From positions 1-27,947 of the IMG/VR virus record IMGVR_UViG_3300032006_000067: a stretch of DNA of 27,947 nt; one strand, 5' to 3'. Origin of the DNA: a virus. This document shows positions 12,385 through 21,454 of this stretch, piece by piece. Under the pieces are notes generated by a model that saw nothing but the letters and a program-made list of their open reading frames with translations, did not search any database and had not been told where the DNA came from. Both the position numbers and the translations under genes were made by a program. Position 1 is the stretch's first letter; each line of letters opens with the position of its first letter.

Positions 12385-14466
12385 ATGTCAGAATTAGATA
12401 TCATTAACGTACCAGAGTCTGGTTTGAATCCCGGAATTCCACCTGATTCAAAAGGTTTGATTCGCAAGTTTCAAAAAAATGTAGAACTTTCATACACAAA
12501 ATGGAAGTCGCAATATAAGCAGATAGCTTATGCTCGAAGATATGCTTTAGGTAGGTTAAACAGTAACTCTACTGTTATAACTAGTACGCAAGCTATACAG
12601 GAAGGCAACAGGCTAATCAAGGGTAACTTGATTCATGCTACGTTGCAAGGATTGCTACCACATATCTATGCGCAGAATCCTGAAATAAAGATTCGTTCAA
12701 AAGAGTTAGTAGAGCCAGAGGGTTACGATTATCGACCTGGTGACTTGTTCGCACAGACGTCGGAATTAGTCTTAAATCATTGCTTGGAAGAAGCAAATCT
12801 AAAAAGAATTGCTAAGCAAGTATTACGTTCTTGCATGACAAGTAAAGTAGGTATTGTAAAGGTAACATACCAAAGAGATTACTTTACAGATCCACTTGTT
12901 AGTCGCCAATTAAAAGATGCACAAGACAGTTTGGCTCGTATGCAAGACGATATAAAGCGTTTGACAGAGGAAGGAAGTTACGAAGGCGATAGAGACGAAT
13001 TAGTTGAAGAGATAACAAATATTATCGGAGGTCTTGAGAGTCAAGTAGAAGTAATGCAACGCGAAGGCTTGAACTTAGGTTTTGTGCGTCCTGAAGATTT
13101 TCGTATGGATACCGCGTTGGATTCGCTTCAAGACTATGAAGCGGCACAATGGATGGCTAATGTAACATGGATGACACCAAGCCAAGCAATGGATCGCTTT
13201 CAGTTAACAAAGGATCAGATTGGCGAGTATGTTATATACAAGCGTACAGCGCATGGTATACAAAACAGGTTAAGTAAAGATGACATGGTGGGTTATTCTT
13301 ATGACCAGAATGAAGATGTAAACCTGGCTTTAGCGGTGTGGGAGTATTGGGACAACACCACGCAAACTGTTTACACTTGGATAGAGGGTGGCAAAGCTTG
13401 GATAAAAGATCCATTTCATCCTAACAAGATGGGTGCTGATTTCTTTCCATTTTTTATTCTTGGTTTGAACTGGATTGATGGTGAAGAATGGCCAATTGCA
13501 GAAACAGAATTATTGATGGCATTGCAGGACGAGTACAATACCATTAGGACACAAATGGCAAAGCATAGGGAATTGTCTGCGCCATTCTTTGTAGCAGACG
13601 CGTCTCGAGTTAACTATGAAGATATTGAAGTTTTCAGCAACGCGCAGATTGGCGAGATAGCCTTAATTAACGCCTCTGGCACGGGTGTAAATAACGTATT
13701 TCAACCCGCTACTCCCCCTCCTATGAACCCTATTGTTTACGATACAGCACCAATAAGATCTGACATGGAGTGGATCAGTGGCTTGGGAGACGCTCAGAGA
13801 GGCGGTATACAGCGTGCGAAAACTGCTACAGAAGCTAATATACAAAATGAGGGGCTTGCCACCCGTATACAGGAAAAGGTAGATCAAGTAGAGGGTTGGT
13901 TGCATAAAATAGCCCGTTATAGTTTAGAGATATTAGTGCAAGAAATGTCTGTAGAGATGGTATTTCAGATTGCTGGACCGAGAGCTTTTTGGCCTCAGTT
14001 AATGGAAGGCAAGCAAGATCTATATAGAAACATTAATGTAGTTATAAAGGCTGGTAGTACTGGTATGCCAGATGAGAATGCAGAGAGAATGCGTTGGGTA
14101 GAGGTTATGCCAATTATTATGCAAAATTTGCAAATGATTCAAGCTATGCGGCAAATGGGTATGCCAGATCAATTTAACCCTTATATACAATTACTAGAAG
14201 AAACGCTTAAAAGGTTCGATGAACGTATTGAGATAGGGAAATTTCTACCACCATTGCCAGAAAGCATCAATACTTACATGCAGCAAACTATACAGATGCA
14301 GCAAGCTATGGGTGATCCTGGTGGTGTAGCAAAAGCAATGTCGCCGTCTGTTACGCCTCAAGGTATGGAACCACCACAACAGTTAAATGAGGCGGTGAAC
14401 GCGCCGCAAAATCGCGTGCAACAAAGAACTCGTAATGAGTACAGGGAACCACAGGGAGGAATTTAA
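12385..14466 (+). CDS. Portal protein (P22-type)
   Basis: This forms the dodecameric ring at the packaging vertex. Its 693 aa agrees with the large podovirus portals. The N-terminal stretch has LIHATLQGLLPHIYAQNPEI, typical of P22-type portals. The middle shows LGFVRPEDFRMDTALDSLQD and WPIAETELLMALQDEYNTIR. The helical stem region holds TATEANIQNEGLATRIQEKV. The C-terminal end is Gln/Met-rich (YMQQTIQMQQAMGD), as in the barrel of such portals. It starts immediately after terL. Family assignment is by pattern, not by search. Confidence 0.88.
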   Translation: MSELDIINVPESGLNPGIPPDSKGLIRKFQKNVELSYTKWKSQYKQIAYARRYALGRLNSNSTVITSTQAIQEGNRLIKGNLIHATLQGLLPHIYAQNPEIKIRSKELVEPEGYDYRPGDLFAQTSELVLNHCLEEANLKRIAKQVLRSCMTSKVGIVKVTYQRDYFTDPLVSRQLKDAQDSLARMQDDIKRLTEEGSYEGDRDELVEEITNIIGGLESQVEVMQREGLNLGFVRPEDFRMDTALDSLQDYEAAQWMANVTWMTPSQAMDRFQLTKDQIGEYVIYKRTAHGIQNRLSKDDMVGYSYDQNEDVNLALAVWEYWDNTTQTVYTWIEGGKAWIKDPFHPNKMGADFFPFFILGLNWIDGEEWPIAETELLMALQDEYNTIRTQMAKHRELSAPFFVADASRVNYEDIEVFSNAQIGEIALINASGTGVNNVFQPATPPPMNPIVYDTAPIRSDMEWISGLGDAQRGGIQRAKTATEANIQNEGLATRIQEKVDQVEGWLHKIARYSLEILVQEMSVEMVFQIAGPRAFWPQLMEGKQDLYRNINVVIKAGSTGMPDENAERMRWVEVMPIIMQNLQMIQAMRQMGMPDQFNPYIQLLEETLKRFDERIEIGKFLPPLPESINTYMQQTIQMQQAMGDPGGVAKAMSPSVTPQGMEPPQQLNEAVNAPQNRVQQRTRNEYREPQGGI

Positions 14467-15591
14467 ATGGCAGAGCAAGCTCAGGTTATTTCAGATGCCG
14501 ATATGTATAATGAGACTTTAAACGTTATGCAGGCAGAGTTAGAGAATCTAAACGAAGAGAGGCCAGAGGAGGAGTTAGATGTCAAAGCAGAATCAGAACC
14601 CCAACCCGAATCAGAACCAATCAAAGAGTCAAAGGCCGATACTGACACTCCCACCTACCAAGAAGCTGAGGCAGCACAAGAAGACACGCGGAGTGGAGAT
14701 GATAGCAAAGAGGAACCAGCAGAAGCAATTTCAGCAAGCGAGGGAACAAAAGAGAGGACAGATCTAGAACCAGAAGATGCCGAGGTTTATGGTAATCTCA
14801 AACCTAAAGCACAAGAGCGTTTTGAGCATTGGATTAACAAAGCTAAGGAGTTAGAGGTTCAAACAACAGCGTTAGCATCTTCTAAAGAGCTGCACAAGTA
14901 TATTACCGATAGTGGCACTAACCCAGATCAATTACAGTGGGCTATAGAGACATTTAGGAATTTAAACTCTGGTAATTATGAGCAGGCACAACGCGCTTTA
15001 CAATCATTAGATCAATTTGCTGACCAGATCGGCGAAGCGTTAGGTGTAAATAAAACAGAAAACGAAGATAGTTCGTATAATGATTTTGAAGATTTAAAGG
15101 GTGCTGTAGAGAATCTTGAGATAAGTGAGGAGTGGGCTAACAAGTTAGCTACTCAACGTATTTCGGCACACTCTCAAGACCAAGCTAAGGAGACGTTTAA
15201 TCAGGCGCAAGCTCAACAAATGCAAGCTCAACAGCAACTGGAAAACGGTAAAGACCAAGCTTACAAGGATATAGATGATTGGGAACAATCTATTGCAGCT
15301 CAGGATGCTGATTATAATAGTACGAAAAAAGAAATCATGATGGAGATCGGTAGGGAATTAGCATCTTCTAATATTCCACCGGAAAATTGGCTACCAAATC
15401 TTCAACAGCAGTATAATGTACTAACTCGCGGTATGTCTGCCGCTTCCGCGGGTAATTCAAAGGCTAGTAAAAGTTCTGGGCCCCTAGCACCCGGTAGAAC
15501 AAGCGGCGGATCAGGCAATCCATTAGAACTAGGGCAAGCAGAAGTTACCCCGGAGTTTCTTCAAGCACATCTAGATCGAATGAGAAGCTAA
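14467..15591 (+). CDS. Acidic scaffold-like protein (374 aa)
   Basis: It lies between portal and major capsid, where scaffolding proteins are found. The N-terminal 120 residues are extremely acidic and disordered (LNEERPEEELDVKAESEPQP). The centre is a Gln-rich coiled-coil-like helix (QAKETFNQAQAQQMQAQQQL). A short basic Ser/Gly segment and an amphipathic tail (LQAHLDRMRS) end it, as in coat-binding scaffold C-termini. It starts directly after the portal stop with GGAGGA upstream. Release or cleavage during maturation is expected from known scaffolds, not shown here. Confidence 0.82.
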   Translation: MAEQAQVISDADMYNETLNVMQAELENLNEERPEEELDVKAESEPQPESEPIKESKADTDTPTYQEAEAAQEDTRSGDDSKEEPAEAISASEGTKERTDLEPEDAEVYGNLKPKAQERFEHWINKAKELEVQTTALASSKELHKYITDSGTNPDQLQWAIETFRNLNSGNYEQAQRALQSLDQFADQIGEALGVNKTENEDSSYNDFEDLKGAVENLEISEEWANKLATQRISAHSQDQAKETFNQAQAQQMQAQQQLENGKDQAYKDIDDWEQSIAAQDADYNSTKKEIMMEIGRELASSNIPPENWLPNLQQQYNVLTRGMSAASAGNSKASKSSGPLAPGRTSGGSGNPLELGQAEVTPEFLQAHLDRMRS

Positions 15592-15693
15592 CAGGATTAG
15601 ATGTCAGCTGGATTCATCACCAGTAGCACGTATTGGCTTTCGTGTGGCCACACCTGTTCCATGGAACTACAACAACTTAAAAGGTAACGCACA
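15592..15693 (+). promoter_or_regulatory. Leader of the major capsid gene with a palindrome and a short open frame
   Basis: This is a 102-nt gap in an otherwise packed operon. GTGTGGCCACAC near 15644-15655 is a 12-bp perfect palindrome that could form a hairpin or bind a dimer. An ATG at 15601 opens a 28-codon frame ending at 15687 with only a weak upstream AGGA. It may be a leader or translation-control element for the most abundant virion protein. Confidence 0.35.
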
Positions 15694-16899
15694 ATGGCAA
15701 TGAATTATGCAATTAACGCTGCTGATGTCGTTCAATTAGGTTTCGTAGCTCTTGAGAATTATCTGAAGAACAAACCTATCGATCAGGTGGCTGTTCAGCA
15801 TCCCTTGCTAAAAGCTCTACAAGCTAAGAAAAAGCCGTGGGGTGGTGGTAATCAGTTTATCACTGAACAGATCCGCAAAGATTACGATAACTTTTTCCAA
15901 TGGTTTGGTGACGCGACTGGTGGTACTAAGAACGAGTCGACGGACGTTGGTTATAACACTCGTGATACGGTAGTGCAGGCGAAATATCCTTGGAACGCAG
16001 CACACGATGGTTTTCAGTTCTCTGAAGATTTCTTATTGGGCAACGGCATTCTAATTAGTGACTCACAGAATCCCACTAACTCAAGCGGAGCCAGTATGGT
16101 TCAGCTTACCAATATTTTCAACGAGGCGATGGATGTTCTACGCCTTGGTTTTGAAGAAATTCTTGACCAATCGTTGCATCTGGATGGTACGCATAACCTA
16201 GGTGGTGGAACGTCGGCGGCTTCTAAAGCTATCAATGGTTTAGACTATTTGGTAACTTTTGATCCACGAACTGGTACACCTGGCGAAATCGACCGATCAA
16301 CTGAGACATATTGGCGTAACAACTGGGACACCGGCGGTGGTCTAAATACCCACGTGTCAACTACCCCAGCTGGTCACGGCCACGCTTCTCTATTGGCTGC
16401 GATGCACACTATGTGGCGCGCATGCCAGAAGAATGGCGGCAGTCCTAATTTGATCCTAGCGGGTACGGATTTCATTAAGAGTTATGAACTAGCGGCAGCG
16501 CTAGGCACATCAGGTCAATTATCGCGATATGCGGTACAGCCTGGTACTATGGACTCTCCATGGAATCTTGATCCTTCTATCGAGATCAAAGATGGCGGTA
16601 CGTTTACGGGCTTGTACTTTCAGGGTGTTCCCATTATTTGGGATCCAGTGTTTGATACTTTAGGTGCTACTGCGGCGCAAAACGTTAGTAATGGCACTAC
16701 GGTGGCATGGTCTAAGCGTTGTTACATGCTTAACACCAACCACATCAAACTTCGCCCAATTGAGGGTAACGATATGATCGCACGGAAGCCTCCGCGTGAG
16801 CATACAAGCTACAACTACTACTGGGGCATGACCTGGCGTGGTGGTCTCACGATGAATCGTGGAAACTGTCATGGCTGCATTATGGCTACTGGTGCGTAG
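15694..16899 (+). CDS. Major capsid protein (HK97-fold type, 401 aa)
   Basis: The size, the order after portal and scaffold, and the sequence style support the major capsid. The N-terminal arm (NYLKNKPIDQVAVQHPLLKA) leads to KKPWGGGNQFITEQIRKDY, the E-loop region with WNAAHDGFQFSEDFLLGN, a P-domain helix region (NEAMDVLRLGFEEILDQSLH) and an A-domain beta core (LYFQGVPIIWDPVFDT; INPUT ending CYMLNTNHIKLRPIEGNDM). Cys residues occur near the C-terminus (RGNCHGCIMATGA). A terminator hairpin directly downstream fits high expression. HK97 fold is the default expectation for tailed phages, not shown directly. Confidence 0.88.
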   Translation: MAMNYAINAADVVQLGFVALENYLKNKPIDQVAVQHPLLKALQAKKKPWGGGNQFITEQIRKDYDNFFQWFGDATGGTKNESTDVGYNTRDTVVQAKYPWNAAHDGFQFSEDFLLGNGILISDSQNPTNSSGASMVQLTNIFNEAMDVLRLGFEEILDQSLHLDGTHNLGGGTSAASKAINGLDYLVTFDPRTGTPGEIDRSTETYWRNNWDTGGGLNTHVSTTPAGHGHASLLAAMHTMWRACQKNGGSPNLILAGTDFIKSYELAAALGTSGQLSRYAVQPGTMDSPWNLDPSIEIKDGGTFTGLYFQGVPIIWDPVFDTLGATAAQNVSNGTTVAWSKRCYMLNTNHIKLRPIEGNDMIARKPPREHTSYNYYWGMTWRGGLTMNRGNCHGCIMATGA

Positions 16900-16912
16900 T
16901 AAGGTATGGATT

Positions 16913-16943
16913 GTGGGGGCTTCGGCCCCCGCGATTCTTTTTT
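16913..16943 (+). terminator. UUCG-tetraloop terminator or attenuator after the major capsid gene
   Basis: GTGGGGGC, loop TTCG, GCCCCCGC (one G-U pair), spacer GATTC, then six Ts. The 5-nt gap between stem and T-tract may make it leaky, which would cut expression of downstream genes relative to the capsid protein. Confidence 0.85.
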
Positions 16944-16961
16944 ATCAAGGGAGATAAGATT

Positions 16962-17312
16962 ATGCAATTTCCGTTATTGGAAGGTTTCGCACCTAATGGT
17001 TCTGGTGGAAATTCAACAAGACAAGTTTTTATGGGGCATGAGTTGCCCATATATATGTTTAAATTTTCTGGTAGAATAACAGGTATCTCTACCATAAAAG
17101 AAGAAACACGAGAAGTAGAAAGTGTTGAGCAAGAAATAGAAAGAATGATAGATTTCTTCGGTCGACCATTACTTGAAGCTTCTTATGGCGAGAATTTTAA
17201 AGACGGCATAAAAGAAGCTATACACAGTATCATGGAAAAGGAGAAGGAAAAGAATGGCAGCGAGAACACTGCTAAGTCTAAGAACGGAGTTAGCTCAAAG
17301 ACTGGGGTTTAG
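16962..17312 (+). CDS. Hypothetical protein with charged tail (116 aa)
   Basis: The family is unrecognised. An open frame from 16911 runs through the terminator, so the ATG at 16962 with AAGGGAG upstream is taken as start. The N-terminus is Gly/Pro-rich (FPLLEGFAPNGSGGNS). A helical part with many Glu and Lys residues follows (EESVEQEIERMIDFFG-like pattern), then a long Lys-rich tail. The last 59 nt overlap the adaptor gene. A minor head or neck protein is possible. Confidence 0.7.
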   Translation: MQFPLLEGFAPNGSGGNSTRQVFMGHELPIYMFKFSGRITGISTIKEETREVESVEQEIERMIDFFGRPLLEASYGENFKDGIKEAIHSIMEKEKEKNGSENTAKSKNGVSSKTGV

Positions 17313-18060
17313 CGCCTCTGGTTCTGGTGCTATCTTACAGAAGGATCTTCTAAATTCCGCTTTACGCAGTGGACAAGAACAACTGTTTTACGAATATGGT
17401 GACGTATTAAGTCATCGCGTTAATGATACCGAGCCTGGCGCAACAGCAGCAGGTGTAAATCAGTATGAGTTTCCACTTGACTGCGATCCACAGAAATCTA
17501 TGACTGTTTCCCTACAAAGGGAAAACAACAGTTTTTATACAGAAATGCAAATAGGCATTGGTGTTGCTCAACATAATGCCGAAGCTGCTATAAATAATCA
17601 GTTTCCATATCGTTGGGATGTTATAAACAGCGCGCGATTTGCTAGTGTTGTTAAACCCAAATTAGAACTTTGGCCTACACCAAACGGCGTTTATAAGATA
17701 AAATTAGAATACAACGCCGCGCTAGGAGAGTTCTCAGAAGATGTAGATACGACGACGATTAACGCGCAGTTGATACTACTACACGCTATAGTGACGATGA
17801 AGGCTCACTATCAGCAACCTGATTTCCAGTTATATGCCGGGCAGTTAGAATCCTTGCTCGGTAGGATTCGAACTATCGGTTTGCAAGCTGGTGGTTCTAC
17901 AAGACGATACTTTAAGAAAACCCAACCGTTTGCACTTGATCCAGAAAATCCGTTCCTCACAGGCTCTAATGTGATCAGAGAGGTTAACAATATTATCTCT
18001 AGTTCGACATTTATAACACCTGCAGGATCTGATGACTACATAGCCACTGCAGCGTCTTAA
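17254..18060 (+). CDS. Head-tail adaptor protein (gp4/gp11-like, 268 aa)
   Basis: This is a portal-adjacent connector by analogy with P22 gp4 or T7 gp11. Residues 8-46 form the N-terminal helices with LRTELAQRLGFSASGSGA. The beta insert includes NQYEFPLDCDP and YRWDVINSARFASVVKPKLE, then LWPTPNGVYKIKLEYNAALG. The C-terminal helices hold TINAQLILLHAIVTMKAHYQ followed by GQLESLLGRIRT, a pattern I associate with this adaptor family. A good AAGGAGAAGG region precedes the ATG inside the previous gene. The function is well supported by order and pattern, less so by residue evidence. Confidence 0.78.
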   Translation: MAARTLLSLRTELAQRLGFSASGSGAILQKDLLNSALRSGQEQLFYEYGDVLSHRVNDTEPGATAAGVNQYEFPLDCDPQKSMTVSLQRENNSFYTEMQIGIGVAQHNAEAAINNQFPYRWDVINSARFASVVKPKLELWPTPNGVYKIKLEYNAALGEFSEDVDTTTINAQLILLHAIVTMKAHYQQPDFQLYAGQLESLLGRIRTIGLQAGGSTRRYFKKTQPFALDPENPFLTGSNVIREVNNIISSSTFITPAGSDDYIATAAS

Positions 18061-18071
18061 CAGGAATACTA

Positions 18072-19625
18072 ATGGCGACAACAAAAGTTATCAATATGAC
18101 GGCGAGGACGACCTCGAACCTCGCTCATGATGAATATCTATATCTTACAGGTGAAACACCAGATATAGATAATAAGATGCCAGCAGCTGTACTACGCGAT
18201 TTTGTTTTGAGCGGTATAGATCCTGGATTAGCATTAACAAAGTCAACTACTGGTTATTCTTCGTCCAATCCCGTAGCAACGTTAGATTTAGATGTTTCTG
18301 AATTAACTGCTTTGCCTTCAGTGGACGTGACTGGATCTGATTATCTAGTTATTGAAGATGTTTCTGCGCCTGCTGGTAGTAAAAGCAAGAAAGTTTTAAT
18401 ATCAGCATTAGGTCCACACGTTGGTGATATAACTGATGTAGTTGCTGGAACAAATTTGAATGGCGGGGGCGCGACAGGTTCTGTAACGTTAAACCTAGAT
18501 ACTACCGTAACGGGATTAACTTCTGTTGTATCTACTGGATTCACTGGAGCTTTAACGGGTAACGCAGATACGGCTACTACGTTGGCTACCCCAAGGAATA
18601 TATCAGGTGTAGCATTTGATGGTAGCGCTGATATAACTCTCTTAATGACGGGTCTTGGTGATGTTGATGGTGGTATGGTACCATTACATGGTCAGATACT
18701 CACATACGACACCACTGCTCCAGCGGGTTGGACGGCTAAGAACGTATCTGGCACAGGGACAGTAACGAGCGTAGGTGTATCTGGTACGACGGGTATTGTT
18801 GTGGATCCCGCGACTACACCGGTAACTGGCGCTGGAACAATCGCTTTATCATTGTCTGGGGTGCCTAACTCTTCGCTTGCTAATAGTTCTCTGACTATCG
18901 CTGGCAAAACTATCGCTCTCGGTGGAACGGATACAATAGATGTGGGTGATCTCGACGATGTGACTATCACTAGTATTGCGGATGACCAATTCCTGCAATA
19001 TGATGCTGCGTCGGGACTGTGGAAGAACGAAACGATGGCGGTTGGTGATATAACAGAGGTTACGGCAGGTACTGGACTAAGCGGTGGGGGCACTACGGGC
19101 GCGGTTACTGTAAACTTTGATCCAGACAGCTTAACATTAGCAACCGTCGCTAGTGGTGACAAAGTTGCTATCGCTGATATAGATGACTCTGGCGCCGCCA
19201 AATATGTAACAGCACAAAGTATAGCTGATCTAGGCACTACAGGTGATATAGAGGGCGTTACTGCAGGCACAAATCTAAATGGTGGTGGAGTAAGCGGTAC
19301 AGTTACATTGAATCTAGATACGGTTATAACGGGTTTAACATCGGTAGCCGCTACAACTTTTACGGGTGCTCTTGTCGGCAATGCTGATACAGCAACGGCT
19401 CTAGCTAGCACTTTAGGTGTTACAGGTGGGGGAACCGGATTAACAGCAATCGCAGAAGATTCCGTTCTTGTAACAGATGCTGCGAATACATTATCTGCTG
19501 AAACCGCTACAACTAGCGGGCACGTTTTAACCTATAATGGCACTAATATAGTGTGGGCTGCTCCTGCAGCCTCTGGTGACCCAGCAGGAACGGCCGTAGC
19601 CATGGCCATAGCTCTAGGAGGGTAA
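18072..19625 (+). CDS. Repeat-containing tail fibre/appendage protein (517 aa)
   Basis: The N-terminal about 115 residues are non-repetitive and likely attach to the virion. Then follow beta-repeats with the core GDIT/E-x-V-x-AGT-x-L-x-GGG-x-T/S-G-x-VT-x-N. They begin near residues 118, 324 and 391. The first and third are long copies sharing NLNGGG, TLNLDT, VTGLTSV and FTGAL-GNADTAT. The repeats make it a trimeric fibre shaft. Low Lys/Arg and Cys absence suit an extracellular beta fibre. The start has a CAGGA site. It is the first of the fibre cluster that follows the adaptor. Confidence 0.85.
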   Translation: MATTKVINMTARTTSNLAHDEYLYLTGETPDIDNKMPAAVLRDFVLSGIDPGLALTKSTTGYSSSNPVATLDLDVSELTALPSVDVTGSDYLVIEDVSAPAGSKSKKVLISALGPHVGDITDVVAGTNLNGGGATGSVTLNLDTTVTGLTSVVSTGFTGALTGNADTATTLATPRNISGVAFDGSADITLLMTGLGDVDGGMVPLHGQILTYDTTAPAGWTAKNVSGTGTVTSVGVSGTTGIVVDPATTPVTGAGTIALSLSGVPNSSLANSSLTIAGKTIALGGTDTIDVGDLDDVTITSIADDQFLQYDAASGLWKNETMAVGDITEVTAGTGLSGGGTTGAVTVNFDPDSLTLATVASGDKVAIADIDDSGAAKYVTAQSIADLGTTGDIEGVTAGTNLNGGGVSGTVTLNLDTVITGLTSVAATTFTGALVGNADTATALASTLGVTGGGTGLTAIAEDSVLVTDAANTLSAETATTSGHVLTYNGTNIVWAAPAASGDPAGTAVAMAIALGG

Positions 19626-19626
19626 T

Positions 19627-19980
19627 ATGGCAAATACTTTTACATATGGCGCGGCGAATTTATCTGGTACCGGCAGAACAACATTGTATACTGTGCCGCA
19701 TACAGCGCCGTCTTCGACTGACACAACAGCTATCGTACACTCTTGCACTGTAGCTAATACACATGCTACTGATTCGGTGAGCGTCACAATAGAGGTATAC
19801 GATACGAGTGCGACTACTTATTATCCAGTCGTATCAACCGTTCCAGTACCTGCAGATTCTACGCTCGTCCTAGATGGCGTGAAAGTTAACATGGAGGCGC
19901 AAGATTTTTTGTGTACTAATTCTGATACGGCCGGTGGTCATTTAACAGTGTTCGCATCGATATTGAGGATTGATCCCTAA
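19627..19980 (+). CDS. Small virion or fibre-associated beta protein (117 aa)
   Basis: The family is unrecognised. Almost the whole chain is Thr/Val/Ala-rich strands (HSCTVANTHATDSVSVTIEV, VPVPADSTLVLDGVKVNM), a single jelly-roll-like or Ig-like domain by impression. GGAGG precedes the ATG by 5 nt, and the stop overlaps the next start as TAATG. It may cap or decorate the fibre base. Confidence 0.75.
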   Translation: MANTFTYGAANLSGTGRTTLYTVPHTAPSSTDTTAIVHSCTVANTHATDSVSVTIEVYDTSATTYYPVVSTVPVPADSTLVLDGVKVNMEAQDFLCTNSDTAGGHLTVFASILRIDP

Positions 19981-20531
19981 TGTCTTACATTGGTAAAGTA
20001 GAACTAAAAGCTAGTGATATCAGAACATCTGGTGTTATAACTATTAGCGGTGGTGCTACCAATACAGTTGCATTAGGTGGATCCCCACCAAGCGTACAAA
20101 CGGTTGTTTTAACTATAAATGGTGTAACGCAGGCTACTAATACATATACAATAGCAGGTTCTACACTTACCCTAGCATCTGGGTATTTTACTGATGGTGA
20201 CACAGTAGAAGCTATAACCATCAACGATATCGGCACTACTATTGTACCGGCTGATGGCTCTGTAACACTTCCTAAGATTTCTGCTGGAACGGGATCGGCT
20301 GGGCAGTATCTAAAAACAGATGGTGTTGGTACAATTTCTTGGGACACTATAGCAAGCGCAGGTACGATAGGCGATATAACTACAAAGTATAACCTTTTCC
20401 AAAATTGGAATACTATTGACGCAGACACAACTAGCACGATTGCTACAACTATTAACGCCGCACTCATTGGACCGATTAGTGTTACAGGTTCTTATGTTTG
20501 GACTGTGAACGGCACTTTGAATATCCTTTAG
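19980..20531 (+). CDS. Fibre protein with attachment-type N-terminus (183 aa)
   Basis: The N-terminus SYIGKVELKASDIRTSGVIT and the SPPSVQTVVLTINGVTQATN, TYTIAGSTLTL segments parallel the start of the 25586 gene (AYIGNSPYP, VLVFIDGVRQDPLNYEI). They probably share a virion-attachment domain. The GSAGQYLKTDGVGTISWDT linker is the common fibre joint. The tail (YNLFQNWNTIDADTTST) resembles the linker used in the two largest fibres. It is shorter than those and has no obvious receptor domain, so it may be a baseplate connector. Confidence 0.78.
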   Translation: MSYIGKVELKASDIRTSGVITISGGATNTVALGGSPPSVQTVVLTINGVTQATNTYTIAGSTLTLASGYFTDGDTVEAITINDIGTTIVPADGSVTLPKISAGTGSAGQYLKTDGVGTISWDTIASAGTIGDITTKYNLFQNWNTIDADTTSTIATTINAALIGPISVTGSYVWTVNGTLNIL

Positions 20532-20540
20532 GAGTTAAAC

Positions 20541-21182
20541 ATGGCAAGTAAAATTTTAGTAGACGAACTGGCACCGCAATCACATGCGACAGACGTTACG
20601 ATTACGACAGGTAAGAAGATCGCCGGCGCAAATACTCAGTTCAAAATGACAGGGGGAGCAGCGAATAATATTATAGAAACGGATGGCTCGGGCAATCTTT
20701 CGTTTGTTGCGCCGACTATTGGTTTATCAAATGCTACTCAGTATAGATTAACTGCAGATTTCACTGGTGCTGCCAACCCAGTTACTGGTTGGACACTGGT
20801 CCCCGATACTCCGCCGTTTGGGATATTAGGCTCTAAAGTTGTTGAGACAGCAGGAACATTTTCGTATCCGACTGATGGATCAGGATTGGGGTACTGGTTG
20901 GTTGCGTGGGATTTGATGGCTGAGGGCAGCGCGCACAGTAGCGTGTACTGTGATATAAGTGCAACGACAGACAACTCCACTTACGTCAAAGTAGCAGAAG
21001 GTCAAGCAGGAACATATTACGGGTATTGTAACCCTAAGTGTTCTGTTATTCAAAAGGTAACCGACGTAACTCAAGACAAGATCAAGTTTAACGTGAACTT
21101 TGCAACTGCAACTGTAACATCACATGGTGATGCAGCATTTAACGAATCAACTGTAACGTTTATAAAGCTCGGAGTATTATAA
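20541..21182 (+). CDS. Fibre protein, duplicated module copy 1 (213 aa)
   Basis: An N-terminal linker (SKILVDELAPQSHATDVTI) precedes a globular C-terminal domain with ATQYRLTADFTGAANPV, FGILGSKVVETAGTF and TTDNSTYVKVAEG. This domain is paralogous to that in 22279-22920 (ASQWRLTTNFS, GFGVLGSSMTESSGIF, TTTTDNATYAQASEF). It is probably a C1q-like or other beta-sandwich receptor-binding head. AGGAG precedes the ATG. It overlaps the following 90-residue gene as TAATG. Confidence 0.8.
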   Translation: MASKILVDELAPQSHATDVTITTGKKIAGANTQFKMTGGAANNIIETDGSGNLSFVAPTIGLSNATQYRLTADFTGAANPVTGWTLVPDTPPFGILGSKVVETAGTFSYPTDGSGLGYWLVAWDLMAEGSAHSSVYCDISATTDNSTYVKVAEGQAGTYYGYCNPKCSVIQKVTDVTQDKIKFNVNFATATVTSHGDAAFNESTVTFIKLGVL

Positions 21183-21454
21183 TGAGGCCTGAACATATAG
21201 AAGATATACTAGTCCATTTGCATACAGGACAGTGGTTTGGTTGGCGTGATGGTATCAAAGATTATGCTCACCTAACTATACATAGTTCGGTTGCGACACC
21301 AACACAAGAATTTTTGGAAACGGAATTAGCAAGTCAACAGGAGGCGTGGGATACAGCAATGGCCGATGCTGCTGCAAACAAGGAGAGTGCAAAAGCTAAA
21401 CTAGCTGCGTTAGGACTCTCTGAAGAAGAAATCTCAGCTGCGTTTGGGATCTAA
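21182..21454 (+). CDS. Fibre-associated 90-residue protein, copy 1
   Basis: It has a conserved head (PEHIEDILVHLHTGQWFGW) and a helical C-terminus ending in LAALGLSEEEISAAFG, like copy 2 at 22917-23192. It always directly follows a 213-residue fibre here, so a fibre-assembly chaperone or stabiliser is plausible, but the family is unknown to me. TAATG coupling and GGAG at 7 nt support the start. Confidence 0.75.
   Translation: MRPEHIEDILVHLHTGQWFGWRDGIKDYAHLTIHSSVATPTQEFLETELASQQEAWDTAMADAAANKESAKAKLAALGLSEEEISAAFGI

Noticed and set aside
18692-19411. Minus-strand frame of 239 codons opposite the first fibre
   Set aside because: It mirrors the repetitive Thr/Val-rich coding strand; Pro/Val/Ser composition and lack of ribosome site mark it as a shadow frame.
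19985-20467. Minus-strand frame of 160 codons opposite a fibre gene
   Set aside because: Val/Pro-rich shadow of a low-complexity beta-rich gene on the other strand, with no start signals and against operon direction.
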